The notes under the pieces were generated by a model. That model was not told the origin of the DNA and did no database searches. It was given only the letters and a program-made list of their open reading frames with translations. From Pholiota molesta (Eukaryota > Basidiomycota > Agaricomycetes > Agaricales > Strophariaceae), in NCBI GenBank assembly GCA_014925825.1, contig JACGCK010000138.1, positions 1 through 64,000 on the forward strand: 64,000 bases of DNA, read 5' to 3'. The position numbers and the translations under genes were made by a program. This document shows positions 44,539 through 55,724 of this stretch, one piece after another. Position 1 is the stretch's first letter; each line of letters starts with the position of its first letter.

Positions 44539-45434
44539 ATGGGCCGTCGCAAAAATGGCATCATTCGCAGCGCGTTAGCCGCAGCATTAGCCCCCAATTC
44601 CCGATTTCCATCCGACCCAAACACAACGCATACCACGTCTGGCTTCCCCTCTCGTACAGGCTTTGGCAATGAGCGCGATTACCAGAGCATCCACGGCGCA
44701 GGTCGCAGCGATCGTGGCGGCATTATTCGTAGCGCGCTCGCTGCGGCATTCAGTTCACAATCTCCATCCGACCCACACGCGTCCCGTAGCATGTCCCAGA
44801 ACATCCGTGGCGTAGGAGACATCGGACCGCCGCCAGCCTACCAGCGTGAAGCACCTCCAGCATCGGGCCACAGAGTTCCTCTGGCAACTGATCAGCCCCT
44901 CCCCGCGAACCTGCAGGACGTTGGCCAGCCGCCTTTCCACGACGAGGATGGCGTCTCTCCTATATACATCGGGTCTGCATTGATGCAGAATTCTATTCAG
45001 CCATGCACAATTGGTCCTCATCTTCGTCCATATGGCCACAGTGGACGATATGATCTACTGCCATTCAGGCCTCATGAGATGGAGTGGGTGCAGACATCTC
45101 ATGGCCAAATTCCTTATGGTCGAAGGCCGGTTGAGGGCGGCCACGAAGAAAAGGGCGCCAAATTATATCACGCCGCTGCGCTCATCAACGGACTCAAAGT
45201 TCCTGGAATGGCAGGAGAACATCTGTAAGTCTTTTCCTTCCTACGTTTGAGATGAACGAAACAAGTTACTAATTTATATGGCCCATGTTTGCAGGGGAGG
45301 CGCTCGCATTTCTTTTGGAGGACGTGAATATGAAGTGTCCGATAATTACGAACTCTTGTAAGTCCCCATCTATAATTTAATCACTTCCTGCAACGAAGTT
45401 TACGATGTGACCGTTTCTCAGATGTTGGAGATGA
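44539..45434 (+). CDS. DM9 (DUF3421) repeat protein 2 with a short repeat array
   Basis: Exons 44539-45224, 45295-45357 and 45422-45434 (introns 70 and 64 bp) give 253 aa ending YELLCWR, the ending I expect for fungal DM9 proteins. Starts MGRRKNG like gene 1, but has only about one and a half of the Ser/Phe/Gly repeat units instead of five and lacks the Ser/Asp/Lys-rich head. The two DM9 units are nearly identical to gene 1 (IPYGRRPVEGG, LYHAAALINGLKVPGMAGEHL). The tandem arrangement and shared flanks show a segmental duplication. The role is inferred only from the domain: carbohydrate recognition. Confidence 0.82.
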
Positions 45435-47520
45435 AGGGCAAATATATATTTTATGAATAACTTCACATAGTTATGAGATTTACTTTAAATCTACTTTTTT
45501 TAGTTTAGTTATGCCCTTAAATAATTAAAACCCGATCGAAAACAATCAATTTTTGGCTAGGAGAGCGATGGACTCACATAATTACTGATTCACATATCTA
45601 GGCCAGTGCATCGGATGTGCCAACAGTGCCATCCTAATAAGCCTTGACAATGACAGCAACCGTGATCCACTGACCATCATCTAATCTTATCGTCAGTTTC
45701 ACATCACGTGTAACGCGACGTTATAATTTACGCGTGCGATAAAGTGGCAGGGGTTGCCATTATTGATGTCAATACCGAGGGAGGATAATTTTTTGGGAAG
45801 GAGTGGCTTTAAGAATTTGCCTGAGCCGGTTCATTCATACATTCCTGCCGTAGAAACAATCATCAGTCATTAATAGCCAGAGGTCCTATAATTCGCGGTG
45901 GACACTGAAGCATTTCGAGACGCGTCAGAAGCCCAAGCGATGGAAAAGGAAGAAAAATCCTTCTAGGGAAACTTACACAGAGTTTGATCACTACAGCCGG
46001 TAGATAACCGCAGAATTCGACAGGTCCCGCCGCCGGTTAGTTAATTTTTGAAGATCCCAGCTGGAGACCAACTATAGACAGATCTGCCACCAACGCAATC
46101 CAAAGCGCAGGAATCTCCTTCTATCCACTCAGAATCCAGTATATAGCGGAGCCGTCGCAGGCAACAGATCCCAGCATCCCCGGATTTCTACTGAGAGAAC
46201 AATCTAATCCAAGACCAGAATCCGTGCGGGAACCTTACGTGGATTTAGTAACGACATGATGCACGAGGCGTTACAGTGGAAGGCAATCCACCGCAGGCCA
46301 GGCGCAGATTAAAATCCTAGGATGCGCTCCATCGTCGAGAACGACCGTCGAGAGCACCAAGGACATATATACAGGAGAGCCTCGAGTAACAGCAACGGCA
46401 GGATTCGACAGTCTCCATGCCGATTGGTTTCATTTGCACAAGGTCTCCATGAGATCGCACACTGAACGGGCGGCGGTCGACACAAGCTATTCTAAGGCAT
46501 ATCCCATTGCACTCGCCCGTAGAAACCTCTCTCCTCGTCGGAGATCGCCACCCCAATCAAAAGATGCTCATATGCCGTTAATTCCTGGACGATGTCATGG
46601 AAATAGGCTGTAAATAGGATAACAATGCTCTCGAAAGCTATAAGGAGTGCAAGAATCTATGAGAGCCAAGGGCCTCGAGGCGGTGGACTTATGGCAGAAC
46701 CTGAGAACGGCTACACAGATTTCGGAAAACAAGACCCCGTGCGAGAGACTCACCTTGTACTTGGGTGTAATTAAGCATAGAACATCAACGGCATCGAGGC
46801 TTCGTTACATTGAAAGTACCCGGATTACTTGGTGTGGGTCTTAACAAAGTCCGAGAGCGACGAAGGAGCGAGTGTTCAAAATAGCTCGAGAAATGGGCGG
46901 GTATAATGTAGACACCAGTTCCACTGAATATAGCTGAAGACAATGAAGGCTGCTGCGAGGGAAAGATCATAGCTACTAGTGCATCGTCGAAACTTCAGGA
47001 TAGTCTCCAAGTATTTCTAGTATCCCAGAGTAATAAGGCAACGCCTGTGGTTCATTTATACCACCAAATCTCCGAGTTACCACGAACTTCACTTAGGCTA
47101 GTACAGCATCAATCAAAAGCACCGAGATATGCCACCAAGATGTGTATTCCCGCCTGTGTGTATCTCCCCAAGGTATAGAGCCCGTTACAGTTCCGAGAAG
47201 AGACAATGAGGCAGTCCTCGTGTCGACGGATCATTCATATCGGAGACTGCGTTTGAAACTGTGTAAATGAACGAAGCGAAGGAAGCTTCGAGGAGACTAA
47301 ATTGTAAGAAAAATGACGTACCGTCCTGCAGATCGACAGGTACGCATTCTAATTTTGTACCGCAGTGTTTCTCCGCCTGGAGTAGTACTTAGCGTTCATT
47401 TGTGCGTCTGAGAATCGTAGCTGCATCAATCGAGTTACATATTTGCCTTTCACGGGTAGACATTCCAGTAATAGTGTACATACGTCATGAGATCTGTCAT
47501 CTTGGAAAAGTCCTTCGTGT
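45435..47520. other. No confident gene; possible decayed Cys-rich gene on the minus strand
   Basis: About 2 kb with no long frame. On the minus strand a GGTATAAATG box (about 47050-47060) is followed 100 bp later by a hydrophobic coding-like stretch near 46960-46920 with stops and no usable ATG. Further on come short splice-bounded pieces rich in Cys (for example SCRCCYSRLSC near 46400). One piece shares an ATATTC-GGAA-like block with exon 1 of the small secreted gene at 29978. I cannot assemble a consistent gene. Confidence 0.3.
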
Positions 47521-48827
47521 TCACTTTTTCAGTGCTTCATTCCACCATTCTTCGAATAAGGATAGTCCCAAACCGCCTTCAACTAAGTCTTCGGTTTCCT
47601 TGGTGTAGAGCTGGCAATTGCGCGGGCGCGTTGTCGCGCCGGCCCCCGTTGGTGGGTCGGCGTCGGGAATGATGTGCTTGTGCGGGAGCCCGAGAATCTT
47701 GGCAAAGGTCAGGCAGATCTCGTATTTTGTGTAAGGTTCGTCTCCAGAGTAGTGGAGGATTGGTGGAATAGTATCCTTAATGTCTGGAAAAAAAAGGACA
47801 GTCAGTTGGAAAAGAGAAACCGAGAGACTGATGTTGACCTGTCAAACGGACCAAGAAATTAGCGATATCGACGACGTTTGTCGGGTATCGAGTAGCATAG
47901 TGGTCCATCTTGTAAGTTTTTCCAGATTGATCCTGAACAACGTCTAATAAAATATTGATAGCAGAATCCGAGTTTTTGAGAGTAGGACCGTATCTGAACA
48001 CATTATGAGCAAACGCTATGCAACAGCGAGGGAAATTGACTACTCACAGTACAGGAACCCTCAACACTATAACGTGGGCACCATCAACGCCTAGCACAGC
48101 AAGCTCGCCGTCACGTTTGGACTTTCCATAGAGCTGTAGAGGATTCGGTGGCGAAGAGGGGGTGTATGGGGGCGATGTACCATCAAACACATAATCTGTC
48201 CACAACGGCGCTCCTCAGAATGCATATGGGTTCTCACGAAAAGCTCTATACGTACCGGTAGAGATGTAAACCAGTTTGAACTTGAGCTTTTTTGATAACG
48301 AAGCTAGCAAACCGGGAACATCTGCATTGAGCTGATATCGCGCCTATGAATATCAGTGGTTATGACTTGAATCGAACGACTCGCACCCGTTGCGCTGCCT
48401 CAGGGTCCTGTACGAATAACTTGTCAGAGCGGCGTGAGATGAGAAGAACTAGCTATGTCTATAACCTTTTCTGCTACATCCGGACGTCTTTCCGCAGCGC
48501 AATGTATTACCCCTGCGATAAATGGTATAAATGAGTGCAGTTGCGACAAAGGTAATGTCAATGGTTCAAAGAGGATTACAATTGGGTCTGAACTTTTCAA
48601 AGAAGGCTTCCACGTCTTCCTCATTGGTCAAATCGAGCTTCTGTAGTCCCTCACCCGCCCGAGAGTTTGCAAGACCAACGACATCGATGCCCTCCTTCGC
48701 CTGGAACGCTTTGAGCACGGCAGATCCGAGGACACCTGAAGCTCCTGTATACCGAAACCGTCGCACATGTTATCTATAGCAGCGAATTGAAGGTAAAGAC
48801 TTACGAACCTGTGACAGCAACTTTCAT
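47521..48827 (-). CDS. RmlD/MAT2B-like NAD(P)-binding reductase-family protein
   Basis: Eight exons (48827-48809, 48744-48580, 48512-48466, 48407-48387, 48331-48256, 48195-48048, 47993-47839, 47783-47521) join to 297 aa. The Rossmann start MKVAVTGASGVLGSAV has the G-x2-G-x2-G nucleotide motif; WVIHCAAERRPDVAEKDPEAA and YISTDYVFDG are family hallmarks; LYGKSKRDGE provides the YxxxK pair of short-chain dehydrogenases. The family covers dTDP-4-dehydrorhamnose reductases and the regulatory beta subunit of methionine adenosyltransferase 2; fungal members are usually named for the latter. Which applies is not decided by sequence. Exon 1 is only 19 nt and exon 4 only 21 nt; both are supported by frame and motif. 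Confidence 0.88.
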
Positions 48828-49520
48828 GATGAGATGGATGAACTTGGCGGTTCAAAGTAGAGGATGATGGAACTAATACCACCGCTATCTAATCGAAGGC
48901 GAAATTCGGCAATCCCCGGGGTTCACCATGGGAACATAGCCAACGAGTTTCCAGGAAACAGAGGAGGTCCCAACCCTTTCTCCACCCAACTCAATGTCTT
49001 CTGGTTGTGAAACTTGTCAATCCCTGCTTGAAATTCTCAACTCACCTCAAGGTCATCTGGCATTCCGGAGCTCCTGCTGGATTCTTTTGCTATTTGGAAA
49101 ATCTTGGGTCTCACGTACAAAAGCCTCCGACGTTGACGATTCCTCCCATATTGCGGTCTTTTGCTCACATGGACTTTCTTTCTCGATTTGTGCGCTATTT
49201 TTCGCAAAGCTCGTCCGACACCAATGATGGAGTATCTGACATTCTTCATCGCTTTGGGAGCTGCAGCGTGGAATCCTACGCTCATAGCATAGACAATTAT
49301 GAACACTATTTCAGTTTTACGAGCACCTGTTCAAAAAATTTGACGTTCGTTGTCTGCGGGGTTTTTACACACCTAGGTTGTCCTATATGCTTTGTGGCGC
49401 ATGCGGCGCCATGCGCCCGTTGAAAGGGGATCGCCTCGGGTCGAGGTATGTCACCGTATCTGCATTCGAAGAGATTGTTCTGCCGGATGTTTACGACAGG
49501 TTTCAACCTTTATTGAATCA
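48828..49520. other. No supported gene
   Basis: Promoter side of the reductase gene at 48827 and the 3' flank of a weak gene call at 49521. Plus and minus frames of 77-138 codons overlap here without recognisable content. Confidence 0.35.
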
Positions 49521-50002
49521 TCATTCGACAAGTTCGTTATCAAGCGTTATCTCCTGAAAATGCTCTTGGACCACACTCGTTCTCATCGACTTCGAGAACT
49601 TAATTGACAGAGCTGACATGTATCCAAGTGCCGCGAAACGCTTGTCGATCATATGTAGTTTCATTGCGGCAGACGTCGGGCAGGCTAGAGTCGTTCTGGG
49701 AAATCGAGTAAGAAAGATTAAGGTGAGTAGCTCCATCGAGTCAATTTCTGCTTCTGCGTACTGCACAACCTCGATTACATGCCCTGCTCCATATACACTG
49801 AACACGGGATTGTCGCAGCTGACCGGCGACTTATCATTGATTGCAGCTCTTCCGAAACCGATGAGATTCGAGTTTCTTTTCTGTATACGTTATCCAATCC
49901 TTCCCATCGATGGATTTAGCATGACTATTTCGGCTTTCATGTACTTACGCACGCGTCAAAAAGAAGCATCTGGCCTTGGGAATGTGCCCAAAATTCCAAC
50001 AT
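49521..50002 (-). CDS. Hypothetical protein, weak call
   Basis: Model: exon 1 50002-49949 (MLEFWAHSQGQMLLFDAC), a 68 bp intron with GTAAGT donor and TACAG acceptor, exon 2 49880-49521, together 137 aa. The exon 2 frame stays open for 119 codons (RNSNLIGFGRAAIND ... FSVYGAGHVIEVVQYAEAEI). No domain or signal peptide is recognised. The opposite strand also has a GTGAGT donor at 49721, so strand is not certain. Could be a gene fragment. Confidence 0.3.
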
Positions 50003-53000
50003 AGTCTTCCGTCAGTATCCATATTGATTGGAAGGTTACACCCACTCTATTCCGAGGCATTTAATTATTCACTTTAGGCTTCGGTCCCGCTATATGGTGG
50101 GACGCAGCTTGACAATGACAATGACATGTGTCCAAGATCACCTAAGGATACATCCTTACGTTAATGCTTCTTCGGATTTATTATAACTTCTTAGATCACT
50201 TCGTATTGCACGGAATCAGCTCTGCTTCTCCGTTCCGCCACAAAGGAGTCTGTCGAGGTATACCGGGTCGGAAAACTTTAAACCCGTAGTGGTTCTATGT
50301 CCACTCTGACGTGCCACACATGCGAAAATGTGGCTAAGATCGCAGAGCAGTGACCAAAAAATAGGGGAAATATGTTCATCCAGTGTAGTGGCGACTGACC
50401 TACCTCATTGCCATACTAACTTTACTTACGAGACTTAGTATGATATGTTGGATTGTTTTTAGATTCCATTTCAGATCACACACCTACCCTATCGCGGGAG
50501 CTACTTGACGGTGACCTGACCCGGTTGAGCGAACCCAAATACGTCTTCCAATTCTACGGATGCCACTCTTCAATTCATTTCCTCTTACTTTGATGTAGGC
50601 TGGAGCGACACACCTAAGTACATACTTGATATGTTTGTTTTGAGCATCAGAACTCCTCACTGCTCAGGGCTCTTGGTCGTGTGAGGGAGATACTTATAGA
50701 CGCCTCGGATCGCTTTCGTTCGGCCACAAGGACAGAAATTTGCATCGTCGCAAAAATTAGCCGGAACCTTCGTTTGTTTTGCATGAAATCTGGTCATCGT
50801 GGAGTCCTTGGATATATGTATAGCTACTTACTTCAGTCTTCAGAAGAGTTTGCAAGTCATAATTCGTAGGAAATAACCATTGCTATATTGCTCGACCTCG
50901 CTTCTTATCCTATAGTGGCTGGTGAATCCCATGTACCGCTGAAAGAAAGTCAAAAAAAAATGGTCACTTGAACATACCTAAATTTCAGCGTTGCGTCGTT
51001 GGCTGTCGTTGGTAATTTCCTGTCCACCCAAAAGACTGGATAGCCCTCTGTTTCGGGAAGATTTGTAAGATCTCGGGCGGCTCGAAAAGCCGTAAAAAGC
51101 GCTTCTACGATATCAAGTGTTGATAATCTATATCAAAATGTATATTCAGTGGCCGATGAATAGGAGCTATAAGTATCGTATGTACGACGTACGTATCACA
51201 AGCCAATATGAGCGTATATTTTTGTGGTTGGACGTTGGAGACCATATTTACTTCAAGTTTTTTCGCAGCCAACTTTTGGGCGCTACTAAGTATGTAGCTT
51301 TGAATGCCCAACTTGTGTCTGTCGAAAGCCGCTTGCGGCAAGGAGTATGGTGGGGTAGAGATCTCTTGTTGTCAGGGATTTTCATGACACTTCGAACAGG
51401 GACAGTACATATCTGGAGCTCTTCGAAGTGACGAGCATCATAAACCAGGTCCAGAAAATACACGTGCTCCCGCCCGAATTTGGTAATCAATCAAAGATAT
51501 GAACAGAGGGTGGGGCTCTTAGTTACGTAATAGTTACGTAATAGTGGCTGTGCACCGGCGCGCGCATCTCACCATGGAAGCGTCTTCGCACAATGTTCGC
51601 GTTCGACCTGCGCTAAATCTGCACGTCTTCCCAACATCTTTCTTACGCATCCTCTGAGTCCGGCATGTGTGTTTTATATACTGTTAGCTATCTTGAATTA
51701 AAATTATCCATCATAATACCCCAGTCTAAGCTGAATCTAAGCTGGAAATTGCAGGAAAATTGTCAAATATAGCATTGGATAACATTGTTTGACCTGAGGT
51801 ACTTCAGTCTTCTCAAATGGGTACATAAAGTAGTAGATATGGATAGTTTATGAAGAGGGCCAGGGCAAGCTTTGGCCCAAATCTGTCAGAAGTAAAATCA
51901 ATATAAGTAATGGAAAGTTTTAATTGGGTAAATGGGTAAATTAGTAGGAGAGTTGTCATGTTTTCACACTTCAGTGTTATTCTTGGAAGAATGGGCCAGG
52001 GCGCAGCTCTGGCCCACATATTTTTAAAATATATAGATTAAGTCAAAGCATCATCAATATGCCTTTAAAATTTTGCTTCTCTTTTCTTTTTACTTTGGGC
52101 CAGTATAGAGCTGGAAATATAATTCTATTGAGATCTTGAACCGGTTTACCCTGCTCAATTTCTTTTGGTTCAATTCCTACCATTTCCAACTTTTTGCACC
52201 TGATTCAACAATGATTCAACCATAAACGGTAAAATTATAGAAGCAATTTTAAGCAAATTCTATTCTTTAAGGGCTACGTACGGAGGCGCAAGGCGCCGAC
52301 TCAAAGGGGGTCCAGGGGCGCAGCCCCGGCAAGCTGTTGCCCAGAGCGAAGCAGGAGGTGAGCGCAAAGCGCGAACCTCCGACGCGTAGCGGCGGGCATA
52401 AAGCTTGTACTACTAATACCGAAGAATACCCATTCGCAGATAGTGGATCGTGATGTGGCTGATGCCCTTGAATTTGAATCAGCTCCCCTTTCTCCCCTTT
52501 CCTCAGCAGTGCGTATAACCCCTCAAGACATCGAATCGTATAAGCTCCTCCGCATGCCAGTTCCTTTCATGAAAATCATCAAATTTTATTCAGCAATGCG
52601 CTTCCAAGTTGGCGATAATTGCTTCTGAGCAAAGAGTTGGCGAAGAATATGACGTTCAGAGTCTCAGCGGGAACAACTTGATCAATATATCCAATTGATA
52701 GTATCCAAATTCCTCAAGGGCTTCTTATGGGCTGGATTTTCTCTTTCTGGCACCATGACATCGCGAAGAGAGTGTCGTGGAAAATCTCATAGGTTGTGGC
52801 AGCCGTTGCCCCGTTTCCATTGGAAGTCAGCGAAATCTGTGCGAAAAGATTGCATGTCGTACGAAATCCCCATCCCATCCTGATCTTCGAAACATTTCAG
52901 GGTTTGGCCAAATACGCGAGTGGATCCCGTTCCTTTGGACCGCGTTGGTCGCTGCAGACCTATGGATCTGATCTCCACATTTAGGCATTATATTCTGGAA

Positions 53001-53106
53001 CTATTTTCTTGTTTTGGCTTTGCGCCTATAGCCCCATGTACCTGCTGAGAGTGGGTTTGCTTTGAACTTCTTTTGTGGGTGTGAGTATATGTACCCAACA
53101 CCCACC
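50003..53106. other. AT-rich gene desert with short GC-rich hairpins
   Basis: No gene is supported over 3.1 kb. Around 51.7-52.4 kb the sequence is AT-rich but studded with hairpins: GGGCCAGGGCAAGCTTTGGCCC-type at 51857-51877, a sister at 51993-52015, and a cluster of GCGC-containing palindromes at 52278-52400 (AAGGCGCCGAC, CAGCCCC, GAGCGCAAAGCGCG). This looks like a non-autonomous mobile element or its ends, not a gene. A 61-codon frame at 52443 is unassigned. Confidence 0.4.
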
Positions 53107-54875
53107 ATGTCCGCTGTTCAAGGCCAGGCTTGGCTGTCTGACGCCCCCGTCCCGTATTCCACCTCGGTAGAAACACTAGACCCCAGTGATCCAATGCGCC
53201 GGCGGGCAAATACCAGCACTTCAACGACCGACGTGCCTCGGCTCGCCTCAAAATTTGTACCCGTGTCCATCTACTCTCATGTGTCCACATACCGGTATGT
53301 GCCTTTTCGTGTCATATGTGTTTTCTGCTTTGACATTGGTGCAGCTCTTCGAAAATCGAGCTCCAGCTCTACAGCCCCTCGCTAAAGATTTACTCCGAAG
53401 ATGGACATGGTCCCATGGCAGTATTTAGCGACCACGACCAAGTTGGAGGAAAAGTTACATTGGATCCAAGTTGCGGACATACTGGGCGCCTGACAATATC
53501 CGTGCGTTCACATTTTGTGTTTCCTGTCTTTTGTCGAGCGATTTTGTAACCCTATGCTGGCTAGGTCGAAGGTCACTTTCTGTTTCGGCCGCCGGCAAGT
53601 TTGAATGAGGAAGAACCCTCTTCCTCGGAAACCGTTAAACACGTCTTCCTCTATTCAACGACGACGATAGCCTTGTCGAATTCGGAGGGACGATGTCTAG
53701 GTCGGTGTTTCGGGACGCGTTCATCAGGCGGCGGCCGAGCATAACTGGCATCTCTTTTACGGCATCGAGCTCCGAGAGGACGCACCCGTTCACGTTTTCC
53801 CTCCCACAGAGCATGCGCCCAGGCGAAGAGATGCCGCCGACATTTGCTTCATCCAAGGATGATTCTTCGCCGGATTACTTTGAGGTGGTATACAAGGTTG
53901 TCACCGACTGGGAACCCAATGATCCGTCTGAAATGCCATCACGGTATGTTTTTGGATATACCTTTGTACATTGTCATGCTGACCTTCCCATGTCAAAGGC
54001 TCGAAGTACCATTTATCCTTCAACCAGATACAGATTTTCAATGTATCGATGCTTCTGGAACAACAGCAGATTCTTGGCTCGAAATGCCATTGAGACCAGA
54101 TAGGCCAATACCTGTCCGATGTGCTGTGAGTGTTTTTTTATTTATAATCGACCTTCTTGTTCTTGGAAGGCTGAACTGGTAATAGATCACCTTACCGACC
54201 TCGGTCACCTTCTCACGTTCCTCGTCAATACCTTATTTTGTTGTTTTCACAACAACCCCTCGCTCGGTCGAGATGGCGAAAGAAATTGCTGCGGACGCGA
54301 CGATCTCTGTGTCGCTGGTCCGTCAGATAATCGTCACGGAACACACCCCTTCCTTGCCGCCCTCTCCTCCACTAACGCCCTCAAGCGAGGAATCCGACGT
54401 TCCTTCCCCTCTGCTCTCATCCCCGCGTCCAAAGCTCCTGCGTCGCGTCGCGCGTTCCCAGCCCCGGCTCTCTCTCGGGCGGCGCACATCCGACGGCGCC
54501 ATCACAAACCTCGTAGCGCGAGAAAAGCCGCTGCCCCAGATACCCGTCTCGACTTCGTTCTCAGATACCCGTACGATAAAGCACGATATGTGCATTGGCT
54601 TTCCGAAGAGGCCCCGGCAGCAGCACGATAGCAAAAGCCATCCGTCGCTCGAGATGATTGCTGCGCTGCCGGATGGGCTGCACAAAACGCGCATCCCACT
54701 AAGTAAGGAGATGCTTCCTTGCATTGACTGGGGTGGGATTAGCGTCAAGGTCAGTACTTTTTTCTGCAGATCGGTTGATGGTTATTGAATTTCTGCCTCA
54801 TAGTATTACTTAGACGTCTCAGTCCTCCTCGGCGTCGAGGATTTTCGTGCTCGTATTCCCATACGGATATTCTAG
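53107..54875 (+). CDS. Arrestin-like (alpha-arrestin type) protein, with an apparent frameshift
   Basis: Exons 53107-53294, 53345-53501, 53565-53943, 53999-54125, 54186-54749 and 54804-54875; about 495 aa in total. Arrestin-fold features: IELQLYSPSLKIYSEDG, VGGKVTLDPSCGHTGRLTISVEGHFLF, HVFLYSTTTIA, then RPGEEMPPTF and LEVPFILQPDTDFQ, a long Pro/Ser-rich insert (about 54350-54650) and the ending YYLDVSVLLG. Alpha-arrestins link membrane cargo to ubiquitin ligases; a PY motif was not seen. In the third exon the frame that reads TTTIALSNSEG runs into a stop near 53740, while the expected continuation SRSVFRDAFIRRRPS lies in another frame from about 53693. One base seems missing between 53665 and 53700, and no intron of normal length can fix it. 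Sequence error, programmed event or real mutation. Confidence 0.62.
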
Positions 54876-55724
54876 ATCTTATTATTTCTTTCCCCCTTTT
54901 TGCATCCCACTCGGACACCGTTTAATAATTGCCACTTGCATATATCATTATTGTCCTAAATGCTATCGTGTATAAATAGTTTGCGCATTCCTGTACCACC
55001 ACCAACTCCTTGGCGTCCCATTTTCTTTCTTTGGTCGTCATTGGTTCTTTTTGCTTTTCGTCTTTTGCAATTCGCTCTTCGTTTTTTCGTTCGTCCTTCG
55101 TATATTTTTGGGCCACCGCTGCAACAGCATGGGCTACGACTGGCCCGTGGCCCTGTAGACTGTAGCACCGAGAGGTTTCAATGCTTTTTTCGATGCTTTG
55201 GCGCTGAGCGCAAACATTTGCAGCGGAATATACACCGTTATGCGATCGACTATATAATTGAATTCCTGAGTCCTGAGTTAGTCTCAAAATTCTGTCTTCT
55301 AGAAATACCACCTTAGCAAGAGCCCGCGAGCAAGTTCTTTTTGATGCAGCCTTTCGGACGACAGTAACCTGGGCGTCTCTTGAGTGGAAACCCGTCAGGG
55401 TAATTCCGAGTCAGCATGGTCTGGTAACAAACCTAGAGGTAGTTATGAAGGCTACAGCCCCCAAACCCGTAGAGATAAATATACGCATAAATTTTACCGA
55501 AATGTCATTCAGATTTGAAAAGGAAGCAGACTTCAGAGCAACCCAGAAAGTCGGGGAGGATTCCGCAAGTGTCCAAATTACGCCCGGCAGCCCCGGCCCG
55601 CCGGCAGGCAAAAGCCCTGAGCCTGCGCGAGTTGTCAGTTTGAGCACTTCGTCTTCCACCACCTTGCCCGTTTTCTTATTCTATATTGTAACGACTATAT
55701 CAAGTTTCTCTCCCCAACAAAGTC
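54876..55724. other. Spacer before VPS16 with an unexplained open frame
   Basis: From 55316 to 55762 the plus strand is open for about 149 codons (REQVLFDAAFRTTVTWASLEW ... INIRINFTEMSFRF), and the minus strand is open over 55662-55411. Neither has a recognisable product; the plus frame overlaps the VPS16 start. The remainder is T-rich spacer. Confidence 0.35.

Noticed and set aside
55411..55662. Minus-strand 83-codon frame upstream of VPS16 as a divergent gene
   Set aside because: No motif beyond one possible hydrophobic segment, and the opposite strand is equally open; evidence insufficient for either.
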